Of a DNA stretch of 35,988 nucleotides, positions 1 through 8,199 are shown in pieces. Below the pieces are notes generated by a model. It was not told the origin of the DNA and ran no database searches. It worked only from the letters and a program-made list of their open reading frames with translations. The DNA comes from Planctomycetota bacterium. GTDB lineage: Bacteria > Planctomycetota > UBA1135 > UBA2386. Numbering within the stretch: the stretch's first letter is position 1; each line of letters begins with the position of its first letter. The stretch spans positions 1 through 35,988 of the forward strand of contig NYVR01000138.1 of NCBI GenBank assembly GCA_002684655.1. Direction: 5' to 3'. Both the position numbers and the translations under genes were made by a program.

Positions 1-64
1 GCCACGACCTGCTCTGCGCCGGAAATGCCTGACCTGCCAGGGCGACTTGGACGGCCTGGTTGGC

Positions 65-70
65 TACCGT
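65..70 (+). promoter_or_regulatory. Possible -10 element (TACCGT) for lgt
   Basis: TACCGT fits the TANNNT form and lies 7 nt before the ATG of lgt. There is no Shine-Dalgarno sequence between it and the start and no convincing -35 box. It belongs to a set of similarly placed hexamers in this window. On its own it is weak. Confidence 0.3.
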
Positions 71-77
71 GCTGGCG

Positions 78-1139
78 ATGGATTTCCCCGCCTGGGACCC
101 AGTCCTCGTCGACATCCCGTTCTTGCCGATCGCCATCCGTTGGTACGGCATGATGTATGTCGTCGGCTTTATCTGCGCGCAGTGGATCTTTGTGCGGTTG
201 GCGCGCAGCGGGTTCTTTCCGGTGTCGCCGGAGCGCGCGCCGGACCTGATCTTCTACTGCGTGTTCGGCGTCATGCTGGGCGGCCGCACCGGCTACGCGC
301 TCTTTTACGACCAGTCGCTGCTCAACCCCCTGCAGTTCTTGCAGGTGTGGAAGGGCGGGCTGGCCTTCCACGGCGGCCTCGCGGGCGTTGTCGTCGCGGT
401 CTGGTTGTTTTGTCGCCGCTATCAGATCGGCTGGGCGCGCGCCGCGGATACCGCAGCGCTCGGCGTGTGCCCGGGCATCCTCGCTGTACGGTGCGCGAAC
501 TTTATCAACGGTGAGCTCTACGGCAGAGCGACGTCACCCGACACCTGGGGAGCGATGCAGTTCCCCACGGATCCGGTGGCGCTCGGGCACCTTGGCTTGC
601 GCGGCGGCTTGACGATGCGGGACCGGGAACTCTGCATTCAGGTGGCCTGCGGCAAGCGCGACTTTGCAGACGTACAGGCCCAGTTGAGCCAGGTAGACGA
701 CCGCGGCGCCGCGATCCCCTGGGACGTCATCGAACCGAGGCTCAACTGGGAGGCCGTGAGCGCGATGACGAGGACCGGCGAGAACGGGGCTATCGAGCAC
801 CTCGTGCCCTTCCGGCACCCCTCGCAGCTCTACGAAGGGCTCGGCGAGGGCTTGCTGGTCGGCCTCGCGCTCTGGTTGATCTACGCGCTGACGAAGTCCA
901 AGCCGCTGCGAGCGGGCAAATACGCCGCGATCTTCTTGCTGGGATACGCGATCGCGCGCTTCTCGCTTGAGTTCGTGCGCAAGCCGGATGACCAGTTTTA
1001 CGAAGGCGGCAGCGACGGGACCGTGCTGATGGGCATGACGATGGGGCAGACGTTGACCGTTGGCATGGTCATCGGCGCGCTGCTGATCTTGTGCTGGCCG
1101 CGCAAGTCTGCTTCCGGCAGCCCGGCTTCACCGTCCTGA
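78..1139 (+). CDS. lgt: Prolipoprotein diacylglyceryl transferase
   Basis: Lgt moves a diacylglyceryl group from phosphatidylglycerol to the lipobox cysteine of prolipoproteins in the inner membrane. The 353-residue protein has the family landmarks: IRWYGMMYVVGF near residue 20, AFHGGLAG with the essential His at 98, the Lgt signature as RCANFINGELYGR at 138-150 (usually R-I/V-G-N-F), and HPSQLYE at 247-253. It is longer than E. coli Lgt (291 aa) because about 60 extra, mostly polar residues sit between the signature and HPSQLYE. ATG 78 is preferred over TTG 60 and GTG 69 because MDFPAWDPVLVDI matches the usual N-terminus. The next gene encodes a probable lipoprotein substrate. Confidence 0.95.
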   Translation: MDFPAWDPVLVDIPFLPIAIRWYGMMYVVGFICAQWIFVRLARSGFFPVSPERAPDLIFYCVFGVMLGGRTGYALFYDQSLLNPLQFLQVWKGGLAFHGGLAGVVVAVWLFCRRYQIGWARAADTAALGVCPGILAVRCANFINGELYGRATSPDTWGAMQFPTDPVALGHLGLRGGLTMRDRELCIQVACGKRDFADVQAQLSQVDDRGAAIPWDVIEPRLNWEAVSAMTRTGENGAIEHLVPFRHPSQLYEGLGEGLLVGLALWLIYALTKSKPLRAGKYAAIFLLGYAIARFSLEFVRKPDDQFYEGGSDGTVLMGMTMGQTLTVGMVIGALLILCWPRKSASGSPASPS

Positions 1140-1244
1140 GCGGTCTCGCTCCGGGCTGTCGTGCGGCGGAAGAGCCTCCACGCTGGTCGTATCGTCCGTC
1201 CTGAGGAATAATGAGCCCGCTACGGCGTCCCTGAATAGACCCCG

Positions 1245-1250
1245 TAGGCT
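1245..1250 (+). promoter_or_regulatory. Possible -10 element (TAGGCT) for the lipoprotein gene
   Basis: TAGGCT ends 9 nt before ATG 1260. No Shine-Dalgarno sequence lies between, and no clear -35 is seen at 16-18 nt. If it is used, the transcript would start at or next to the start codon. TAGGCT is also the -10 in the better-formed rplM promoter at 34205-34232. Confidence 0.4.
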
Positions 1251-1259
1251 CTCGACCTC

Positions 1260-4154
1260 ATGCTGCGTAACCGCCTGCTGCTTCTTCTCGCGCTGACGCT
1301 GCCGACCGCGGCATGCGACAACGTCGGCCTCGCGTTCGACCCTAGCGTCGACCCCAACAACCCTGCCAACGAGGACGGCGAGTCGGCGGTGCAGGTCGTG
1401 CCAGTCGGCGGCGACACCCGTGACGGTCGACCGCAGGTGCGCGAGGTCTACCCACAGGGCAGCGGGTGGCCTTCGACTGTCCCGATCGTCGTCGAGTTCA
1501 GCGAGAGCATCAACCGCGCCTCGATCTTCCCGACCTCGGTGAACGGCGTCGACGGCCGCATCGGGGTCCGCGTCCGCGGAACCGGGCAATTGTTGCCTGC
1601 CTCTTACGACCTCCTCGGCGGCGGCAAGCTGCTTGTGATTCGCCCGCTGACGCCGCTGCCGAACGACGGCTTCCCCGTCTATGAGGTCGTGCTGTTCCCG
1701 GAGTCTAGGGACGTCGACGGCCTGCGATTCCAGGTGGACGGGAGCGAAGAGATCCTCGGCGACTTCCAGGTGAACCAGGGCGAGTCGATCGTCGACGGCG
1801 CGGTCGTCGCGGTGTTTCCGCGGGACAACTTCGATGACCACCCGCGCGAAGGCGCCTTCTTCGTCATCTTCGACAAACCCGCCAACGCGAGCACGCTGAC
1901 GTCCGCGAACATCGCGCTCGCCGCTCCTGGCCTCGCAGCGGTCGCCGCAGACGTGGCGACGCCGTTGTCCGTGTTGGGGGTCCCAGACCCGCGCATCGTC
2001 CGTCTCCAGCCGAGCGTCCCGCTCGCCGAGGCGCAGCGCTACGAGTTCACGGTGACCACGGACATCACCTTTGGCCAGTCCGGCAACCTAGACTTCAACG
2101 GCGCGGTGCCGTTCAGCGTTTTCGACACGGTCGCGCCCGCGGCGCCGGAGCGGGTCGAGGTCGCAGCTCCTGCGGCGGGATTTGAAAACTGCATCAACGC
2201 CGGGAACATCGACTCGCTCCAGCTCGAGGTGGCTTTGCCCGCTGACGCCAAGGTCGGTGACACTGTCGTCGCCAGGGTCTACGGCGGGGACGCCGACACG
2301 ACGGCGACCTTCGACGAGGCGTTCATCGAGCGCTCCGCTGCGGTCGCGGCGCTAGGCGCGCCGGTCGTCGTCGACTTCACCGGGGCGCTCGGGACCGCCG
2401 CTTCCCCAGCGCTCGACGAGGGCGAGGTCACGTTCGCCGCCCAACTGCGTCGCGGCAACCAGCGCTCCGGCTACATCCGCAGCGACGCCGCTGCCGCCCC
2501 CGTCCTCGACGTCACGCCGCCGACCCTCACCTCGGCGGGGCCGCCCGGCAGCGGCGGCGACGTTTACAGCGACGGCGAGTGGTTGGCGTTCTTCGGGGTC
2601 GCGAGCGAAGATCTGTCGTCGGCGACCCTGACCGACGGGGACGGTGCCGAAGCAGGTTTGTTCGCTTCGAGCGGCGGCGGCCGCTTCTTGATGCTCCCGG
2701 TCGCGCTCGGGCGAAGGACGAGCAACCAGACGTTCTCGCTCAACCTGACCGACGCAGCGGGCAACGTCAGCGTCGAGACCTACAACGGCGACGTCGTTCA
2801 ACGCGGCGCGATCACGGGAGATCTGCAGGGAACCTTAACGGTCCGGGTCTTCGACGACGCGACCTTTGAACCCGTCGCTGACGCGACCGTCCTCGTCGAT
2901 CCGGCGGCGCCTAGCGCTCCGGCTGTCGACCAGCTGCTCGGCACGACCGACCAGGACGGCGTCGCACAGTTCGCGACCGCGTTGGCCTCGCATACGATCA
3001 CGGTCATCCATCCGGACTTCGACCTGATCTCGATCGTCGACACGCAGGCGGCCGATGTAAGCCTGCCGTTGCAGTCGGTTAACGAAACGACCGCGACGCT
3101 GACCGGGAAGGTGTTGTTTGAGCCGGCGGCAGGCGTGACGGCGATCGTCGGCACCACAGCTGCTGCGGATCGGCGTGCCAGCGGGGTGCAGACCAGCGCC
3201 TCAGATCCCAGCGACATCCCCCCGACCCCGATCCTGCCGAACCGCACGCAGGTCGTCACCGCCTTCGGCGGCAGCTTCGAGCCAGTCGCCACGCCTGCCT
3301 ACGCGCTCAGCGGCAGTCAGCTCCTGGGCCTCGCCTTCACGCAGGCGGCGGCGCCGCCCTTGCCCGCCGCGCCTGGAGGAGAGTCGGAGGTCAACCTCGC
3401 GCTGGCCCCCGTGCCGCCGATCGCTGGCGGCAACGCGCTCACGGATCCTTCTTTGATCGCGCCGCAGGCCTTGGACCTCGCCCTCGCGGTAGGCCTCGAC
3501 ACGGCGGACCTCTTAGGCGGCGCGCCGCGCGCGCGCACCAGCGTCGCGGTGCGGGGTTTCAGCGGCCAAGTGCTGACGGGGATCGGCGTCGCGACGCCTG
3601 GCGCGGGCGCGACCTTCAGCGTCAACGCGACCTACTCCTTGCCGATCATCCTCGCGTTGGCGGGCTACACCCCGCTGTCGTGGTTGGTCACCGAGGCGGA
3701 GGACGCCAGCGGTCGCATTGCGAGGACGCGCGCGCTGCTCGCCCCTGAGGCGCAGATCGTGATCGCCGGTCCCGGTCCGCTGCCGATCCCGACCGTCTCT
3801 GGCGGCTCGTTCGCGAACCCTCCCGCTGTGACTTTCGAAGACGTCGTCGACGCCGCGGTCATTGTCGGCGGCCTCGGCTTCAGCGACTTGACCGTCTCTG
3901 ACGAAGCCGGCCGCGTGTGGCGGGTGCTCACCGCAGACCGCGACGACGCGAGCGCGCCGAATACGCTGCAGCTCCCCGACCTATCGGCGTCGCCGACGCC
4001 CGGCCTCGCGCTCGGCAGCTGGGAGGTCTTCGCGGAGTCTCGGATCTTCTTGTCAGACAATGGGGCTACGGTCGACGACTTGGTGCTGACCGATCGGTTC
4101 CGTCAAGAGGTGCTGTATTCGCGCTCGGCTGCCGTGACGGTAACGGTCAACTGA
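1260..4154 (+). CDS. Large exported lipoprotein with Ig-like domains
   Basis: A 964-residue probable lipoprotein. The N-terminus has Arg, a run of Leu and Ala, then LPTAAC with Cys19 as the likely lipidation site; Thr rather than Leu at -3 makes the lipobox imperfect. Residues about 60-170 and 180-285 read as two SbsA-type (Big_5) Ig-like domains, with patterns such as P-x-V-V-E-F-S-E-S and VFPRDNF. Residues about 515-610 resemble a carboxypeptidase regulatory-like beta-sandwich (TLTVRVFDD, then TTDQDGVAQF). The rest is Ala/Pro/Val-rich beta structure without catalytic motifs. It is probably an adhesive or structural surface protein; the exact role is unknown. The composition matches its neighbours. 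Confidence 0.75.
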   Translation: MLRNRLLLLLALTLPTAACDNVGLAFDPSVDPNNPANEDGESAVQVVPVGGDTRDGRPQVREVYPQGSGWPSTVPIVVEFSESINRASIFPTSVNGVDGRIGVRVRGTGQLLPASYDLLGGGKLLVIRPLTPLPNDGFPVYEVVLFPESRDVDGLRFQVDGSEEILGDFQVNQGESIVDGAVVAVFPRDNFDDHPREGAFFVIFDKPANASTLTSANIALAAPGLAAVAADVATPLSVLGVPDPRIVRLQPSVPLAEAQRYEFTVTTDITFGQSGNLDFNGAVPFSVFDTVAPAAPERVEVAAPAAGFENCINAGNIDSLQLEVALPADAKVGDTVVARVYGGDADTTATFDEAFIERSAAVAALGAPVVVDFTGALGTAASPALDEGEVTFAAQLRRGNQRSGYIRSDAAAAPVLDVTPPTLTSAGPPGSGGDVYSDGEWLAFFGVASEDLSSATLTDGDGAEAGLFASSGGGRFLMLPVALGRRTSNQTFSLNLTDAAGNVSVETYNGDVVQRGAITGDLQGTLTVRVFDDATFEPVADATVLVDPAAPSAPAVDQLLGTTDQDGVAQFATALASHTITVIHPDFDLISIVDTQAADVSLPLQSVNETTATLTGKVLFEPAAGVTAIVGTTAAADRRASGVQTSASDPSDIPPTPILPNRTQVVTAFGGSFEPVATPAYALSGSQLLGLAFTQAAAPPLPAAPGGESEVNLALAPVPPIAGGNALTDPSLIAPQALDLALAVGLDTADLLGGAPRARTSVAVRGFSGQVLTGIGVATPGAGATFSVNATYSLPIILALAGYTPLSWLVTEAEDASGRIARTRALLAPEAQIVIAGPGPLPIPTVSGGSFANPPAVTFEDVVDAAVIVGGLGFSDLTVSDEAGRVWRVLTADRDDASAPNTLQLPDLSASPTPGLALGSWEVFAESRIFLSDNGATVDDLVLTDRFRQEVLYSRSAAVTVTVN

Positions 4155-4228
4155 GCGCGGCGACGTTCGGCGCTTGCATGCAGCGGGAGGCGTGCGTTCG
4201 CGGCCTGTTCTCGCGATGATGGCGCGGC

Positions 4229-5050
4229 ATGCGACGACCTGGGATCTTCGGCATCGTCAACGTCACCCGTGACTCCTTCAGCGACGGCGGCAAGTTCTTC
4301 TCTGCGGAGGCGGCCCTGGAGCACGCTGAGCACCTGCTGGCGAGCGGCGCCGACGTCCTAGATATCGGCGCCGAGTCGACGCACCCGGACGCAGAAGACG
4401 TGCCCGACGCAGAGGAGATTCGTCGCCTGGAGCCGGTGGTGGGGCCATTGGTCGACAGAGGTGTTTCGGTCAGCGTCGACACGACCAAGCCAGCGGTTAT
4501 GCGGGCGATGACGGAGCTCGGCGCCGCGTGGATCAACGACGTCAACGGATTCCGCGACGAGCAGGCGATGCAGGTAGTCGCGGCCGCGCCAGAGACCGCG
4601 CGGTTCGTGGTCATGTTCTCTCGTTCTCAGGGGCCGCGCGCCGACCGCCGGGCGCACGGCGCCGCGGGCCTGCTCGACGACCTGCGCCGGTTCTTCGACG
4701 AGCGCCGGGCGGCTTTTGCTGCCGCTGGCGTCGAGCCCCACCGCGTCGTCTTCGACCCTGGAATGGGTTTCTTTCTCGGTCAGGACGCCCTACCAAGTTT
4801 GCTCGTGCTCCGACACCTCAACACGCTCTGCGCGAGTCACGGCCCCCTGCTCGTCAGCGTCTCCCGCAAATCGTTCCTCGGCCAAGTGACAGGCAGTCCG
4901 GTCGCACAGCGTGGGCCCGCGACGTTATCGGCAGAGCTCTGGGCGGCGCGTGGCGGCGCCGCGTATCTCCGGACCCACGACGTCCGCGCGCTGCACGACG
5001 CGCTCAGCGTGGCGGCGGCGATCGAGGGCGACCCAGGCAGTGATACATGA
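4229..5050 (+). CDS. folP: Dihydropteroate synthase, variant
   Basis: DHPS joins p-aminobenzoate to hydroxymethyl-dihydropterin diphosphate in folate synthesis. The 273-residue protein keeps the TIM-barrel landmarks: GIVNVTRDSFSDGG at residues 8-21 (usual P replaced by R), DIGAESTHP, SVDTTKP with the pterin-loop Asp, INDVNG, FDPGMGFF, SVSRKSFLG with the catalytic-site Lys, and RTHDV at the C-end. The usual MHxxGTP segment is replaced by MFSRS, so the loop after strand 5 differs from textbook enzymes. It overlaps the rhomboid gene by ATGA, implying translational coupling. Folate function is likely, but a paralogous DHPS-like role is possible. Confidence 0.82.
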   Translation: MRRPGIFGIVNVTRDSFSDGGKFFSAEAALEHAEHLLASGADVLDIGAESTHPDAEDVPDAEEIRRLEPVVGPLVDRGVSVSVDTTKPAVMRAMTELGAAWINDVNGFRDEQAMQVVAAAPETARFVVMFSRSQGPRADRRAHGAAGLLDDLRRFFDERRAAFAAAGVEPHRVVFDPGMGFFLGQDALPSLLVLRHLNTLCASHGPLLVSVSRKSFLGQVTGSPVAQRGPATLSAELWAARGGAAYLRTHDVRALHDALSVAAAIEGDPGSDT

Positions 5051-5805
5051 TCCCGCTCCGTGACAGTATCCCTTCGAGTCGGACCCCGGTGGTGCGCAAT
5101 GCGCTGATCGTTGCGTGCACCGTGATGTGGCTGTTGCAGACGGCGGATCCGCGCGGTGAGCTCGTCGTCCGGTTGGGGATGATCCCGGCGAGGCTCACTG
5201 GGGAAGGGAGCGCGCTATTCGGTCGCCCCTTCGGGCTTGAGCTCCCCGGACCGTACGTGCCGGACTGGCTAACGCTGTTGACCTGTACGTTTCTGCACGG
5301 CGGCTGGCTGCACTTCCTCGGCAATATGTTGTTCCTCTGGATCTTCGGCGACAACGTCGAGGACCGGTTCGGGCGGGTGCCCTTTTTGATCTTCTATCTG
5401 GGTTGCGGCGCGGCCGCGTCGGCGGCGCACCTAGCTTCGGCGCCGGGCTCGGCGGTGCCGACGATCGGCGCTTCTGGCGCAATCGCCGGGGTCATGGGCG
5501 CCTACATGTTCCTCTATCCAAAGTCGCGGGTCCTGGCCTTGTTGCCGCTCGGCATCATGCTCGTCGACATCGTCTTGCCGGCGCCCTTCTTCCTCGGTTA
5601 CTGGTTTGTGCTCCAGCTGGTCCAGGGGTCGGTGGACGCCGGTCACGGCGGCGGGGTCGCGTGGTGGGCGCATATCGGCGGCTTCGTCGTCGGCGCTGCG
5701 GTCGCGGGCGGCCTGCTGATGTCGGAGCGGCTTCGTCCCGCTCGCCCGTCGATCGTGCTGAGCGGGCGTCGTCGAGCGCAGCCTCCTTGGCGACGCGGAT
5801 TTTGA
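5047..5805 (+). CDS. Rhomboid family intramembrane serine protease
   Basis: A 252-residue polytopic membrane protein. Rhomboids cleave transmembrane helices of substrates within the bilayer. The active-site pattern is complete: HGGWLHFLGN with His89 and Asn93 (HxxxN), GASGAIAG with nucleophile Ser143 in the GxSG motif, and WWAHIGG with His209 completing the dyad. About six hydrophobic segments are visible. The C-terminal 30 residues are basic (RRRAQPPWRR) and probably cytoplasmic. The start ATG overlaps the folP stop by 4 nt. Its substrate cannot be inferred; coupling to a folate gene probably reflects operon packing rather than shared function. Confidence 0.92.
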   Translation: MIPLRDSIPSSRTPVVRNALIVACTVMWLLQTADPRGELVVRLGMIPARLTGEGSALFGRPFGLELPGPYVPDWLTLLTCTFLHGGWLHFLGNMLFLWIFGDNVEDRFGRVPFLIFYLGCGAAASAAHLASAPGSAVPTIGASGAIAGVMGAYMFLYPKSRVLALLPLGIMLVDIVLPAPFFLGYWFVLQLVQGSVDAGHGGGVAWWAHIGGFVVGAAVAGGLLMSERLRPARPSIVLSGRRRAQPPWRRGF

Positions 5806-5824
5806 GTTCTCGCTGAACCCTGAC

Positions 5825-5860
5825 GCAGTAGTTTCGTTGCAGCGAACGAACGTCTACTGC
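5825..5860. promoter_or_regulatory. Two-part inverted repeat upstream of the TonB receptor
   Basis: GCAGTAG (5825-5831) and CTACTGC (5854-5860) are perfect inverted arms. Nested inside are TTCGTT (5833-5838) and AACGAA (5845-5850), around the 6-nt centre GCAGCG. The structure ends 4 nt before ATG 5865 and covers TCTACT (5853-5858), where a -10 would be expected for a leaderless start. It could be an operator for a dimeric repressor, an RNA hairpin hiding the start codon, or the rhomboid terminator. There is no T-tract, and the closeness to the start favours regulation. Confidence 0.6.
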
Positions 5861-5864
5861 CCCC

Positions 5865-8000
5865 ATGAACGCTCCACCCCTTCGCTTCAGGCCTGTCCTC
5901 CTCTCCGCTCTCGGCCCCGCGCTCGTCGCCCAGGCGCAGGCGACACCCGACCCTCAGGCTCCGCAAGGTCCGCAACGCGTGGTCGTCACCGCGTCGCGAA
6001 CGGAGCAAGACCCCTTCGAGGCCGCGCGGTCCATCGACGTAGTCGACCTCCAAGACCTGCAGCGCGGACAGTTCCGGTCCGTTCCGCAGGCGCTGCGGAA
6101 CCTGCCGAGCACGTTCATCCAAGAGACGTCGCCTGGCCAGGGTTCGCCGTATCTGCGCGGCTTCACGGCCTACAACAACCTGATGCTGATCGACGGCATC
6201 CGGCTTAACAACTCGACGTTCCGCTCCGGACCGAACCAGTATTGGGCGACCATCGATCCGATGTCGCTCGCGCGCATCGAGGTGCTGCGAGGGCCTGCGT
6301 CGACGCTCTATGGCAGCGACGCGGTCGGCGGCACGGTGCAGGTCTTTACCAAGAGCCCTTCGCGCTACGCCGCCGACGGCGTCTCGTACGGCGGTGAGAC
6401 CTACGGTCGATACGCGACGGCCGAGGATTCGATCGCCACGCGCGGCGAGATCCACGTCGGCTTCACCGGCGAAGACGGGCTGCGGACGGGCGTGCTGATC
6501 GGCGGCAGCGCCCGGTCGCTAGGGGACATCGAAGGAGGGCGCGCGACGGGGCGGCAGCCGAACACATCCCATGACGAGAACGGCTTCGACGTCAAGCTGG
6601 AGCACTGGCTCGCGCGCGACACCAAGCTGGTGTTCCTGCACCAGTCCTACACGCAAGACGACGTCCCGCGCACCCACTCGACCGATCAGGGGATCTCCTG
6701 GCGAGGCACGTCGGTCGGATCCAATCTTCGCCGCGATAACGATCAGAACCGTCGGTTGACCTACCTCCAACTGCACAAGGATGGCATGGAGGGGGGCGTC
6801 GAGTCGATGAAGCTTTCGGTCTCGTGGCAGACGCAAAAGTGGGTCGAGGACCGGGTCCGCAGCAGCGGGGCGGCGACGGTGGACTCTTCGCGCGTCAACA
6901 CGCTCGGCGCGTTCGCGCAGTTCCAGAGCGCGTCGGCGATCGGCGACCTGACCTACGGCGTCGACTTCTACCGCGATCACGTCGACAGCGCTCGACGTCG
7001 AGACGTATACCGCCCCGGCGACGAGATCCAGGGCAAGGTCGCCGACGACTCGACCTACGACCTCTTCGGGGTCTTCGTGCAGGACGTGATCAACCTCGGC
7101 GACCGCGCGCGGGTCGAAGCTGGCGTGCGCTACACCTACGCCGCCGCCGACGCGGACAGCGTCCGCGACCCGGTGACCAACGGTCGCATCAGCCTCAACA
7201 GCAGCTGGGACGAGCTCACCGCCAACGTGCGGGGCATCGCCAGCTTGACCGACGCGGTGAACGTCTACGCCGGCGTGAGCCAAGGCTTCCGCGCGCCGTC
7301 GCTGACGGACCTCACCAGCTTCGGTATTTCGCGCAGCGGCGAGCAAGAGATCCCAGTCACCGACCTCGACGAGGAGCGGTTCACAGGCTACGAGCTCGGC
7401 GCGAAGCTCCGCAGCAGCCGCGCGTCAGCCCAGGCCGCGTGGTTCTACACGGACGTCGAGGACCAGATCCTCCGCTTCCCCAATGGGACGAACGAACCGG
7501 TCACGGGCTTGCCTCAGGTGACCAAGGGCAACGTCGGCGACGGCTTCATCCAGGGGTTCGAGCTGAGCTACACGTTGGCGCTTATGGATCAGACGGAGCT
7601 GTTCGGATCCCACAGCTATCAATACGGGCGGATCGCCAATTACCAGAACGCGGCGAGCACCCTCTCCAACGACTATCCGTCGCGCCTCATGCCGATGCAG
7701 AACATGTTGGGCCTGCGCTGGGAGAACGCCCTGGGCAACTTCCACGCGGCCACGACGGTCGTGCGGGCCGAGGACGCCGACAAGCTGTCGTTCCGCGACC
7801 AGGGGGACACCCAGCGCATCCCGCCAGGCGGCACCCCGAGCTACACCGTCTGGAACGCGTCTTGCGGCTGGCAGGTCAGCGAGCAGGCGAGCCTCGAGTG
7901 TGCGATCGAGAACATCACCAACGTCGACTACCGCGTGCACGGCTCGGGCAGCAACAGCTTGGGCACCAACTTCGTGTTTGGTATGCGGGTGACCTTCTAG
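5865..8000 (+). CDS. TonB-dependent outer-membrane receptor
   Basis: A 711-residue outer-membrane gated porin for active uptake of a scarce ligand such as a siderophore, haem or cobalamin. Residues 1-25 form a signal peptide ending near AQA. A TonB-box-like RVVVTASR follows at about 38-45. The plug domain covers about 50-155 with LRNLPSTF, YLRGF, MLIDGIRLNN and IEVLRGPASTLYGSDAVGG. The remainder has the aromatic alternation of a beta-barrel, with GFRAPSLTDL, NVDYRVHG and a terminal Phe, as expected for BAM recognition. No ligand-specific motif is visible and no TonB/ExbBD or periplasmic binding protein is nearby. The inverted repeat before the start suggests ligand- or metal-responsive control. 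Confidence 0.93.
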   Translation: MNAPPLRFRPVLLSALGPALVAQAQATPDPQAPQGPQRVVVTASRTEQDPFEAARSIDVVDLQDLQRGQFRSVPQALRNLPSTFIQETSPGQGSPYLRGFTAYNNLMLIDGIRLNNSTFRSGPNQYWATIDPMSLARIEVLRGPASTLYGSDAVGGTVQVFTKSPSRYAADGVSYGGETYGRYATAEDSIATRGEIHVGFTGEDGLRTGVLIGGSARSLGDIEGGRATGRQPNTSHDENGFDVKLEHWLARDTKLVFLHQSYTQDDVPRTHSTDQGISWRGTSVGSNLRRDNDQNRRLTYLQLHKDGMEGGVESMKLSVSWQTQKWVEDRVRSSGAATVDSSRVNTLGAFAQFQSASAIGDLTYGVDFYRDHVDSARRRDVYRPGDEIQGKVADDSTYDLFGVFVQDVINLGDRARVEAGVRYTYAAADADSVRDPVTNGRISLNSSWDELTANVRGIASLTDAVNVYAGVSQGFRAPSLTDLTSFGISRSGEQEIPVTDLDEERFTGYELGAKLRSSRASAQAAWFYTDVEDQILRFPNGTNEPVTGLPQVTKGNVGDGFIQGFELSYTLALMDQTELFGSHSYQYGRIANYQNAASTLSNDYPSRLMPMQNMLGLRWENALGNFHAATTVVRAEDADKLSFRDQGDTQRIPPGGTPSYTVWNASCGWQVSEQASLECAIENITNVDYRVHGSGSNSLGTNFVFGMRVTF

Positions 8001-8044
8001 GCCCCGGCGCCTCGCGTCCGCTGTCACCGTATGTCCCCGTGCCG

Positions 8045-8069
8045 CGGGCGCTTTGGGGGCGCGCGCCCG
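8045..8069 (+). terminator. Hairpin after the TonB receptor gene
   Basis: CGGGCGC (8045-8051) pairs with GCGCCCG (8063-8069) across an 11-nt loop, 45 nt after the receptor stop codon. There is no T-tract. With the next hairpin it probably ends the receptor transcript. Confidence 0.4.
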
Positions 8070-8088
8070 GACCGCGGGGGCGTCACAC

Positions 8089-8118
8089 GCCGCGGCCAGC
8101 TCAAGGGTGGGCCGCGGC
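8089..8118 (+). terminator. Perfect 9-bp GC hairpin after the TonB receptor gene
   Basis: GCCGCGGCC (8089-8097) and GGCCGCGGC (8110-8118) form a perfect stem with a 12-nt loop. It lies between the receptor and the coiled-coil gene. No run of T follows, so intrinsic termination would be atypical. Confidence 0.45.
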
Positions 8119-8199
8119 TGGAGCGGCGCTCAAGTTCCCCACGCCGACGCTCGATGAGACCCATGCGTGCTGTCCCGCCGGGACGCAGGCTTGAGTCCC

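Noticed and set aside
47..514. Frame overlapping lgt at the window start
   Set aside because: Arg-rich shadow of lgt. The first 30 nt may hold the tail of an upstream gene, but nothing there can be identified.
8098..8150. CTCAAG pair suggesting a sigma-28 promoter
   Set aside because: The GCCGA-like sequence that follows is at the wrong distance, and one CTCAAG lies in the loop of a hairpin.
6824..8194. Long plus-strand open frame overlapping the TonB receptor
   Set aside because: It is extremely Arg-rich, without domain features, and lies in another frame of a gene with strong receptor motifs. Long false frames are expected at this GC content.
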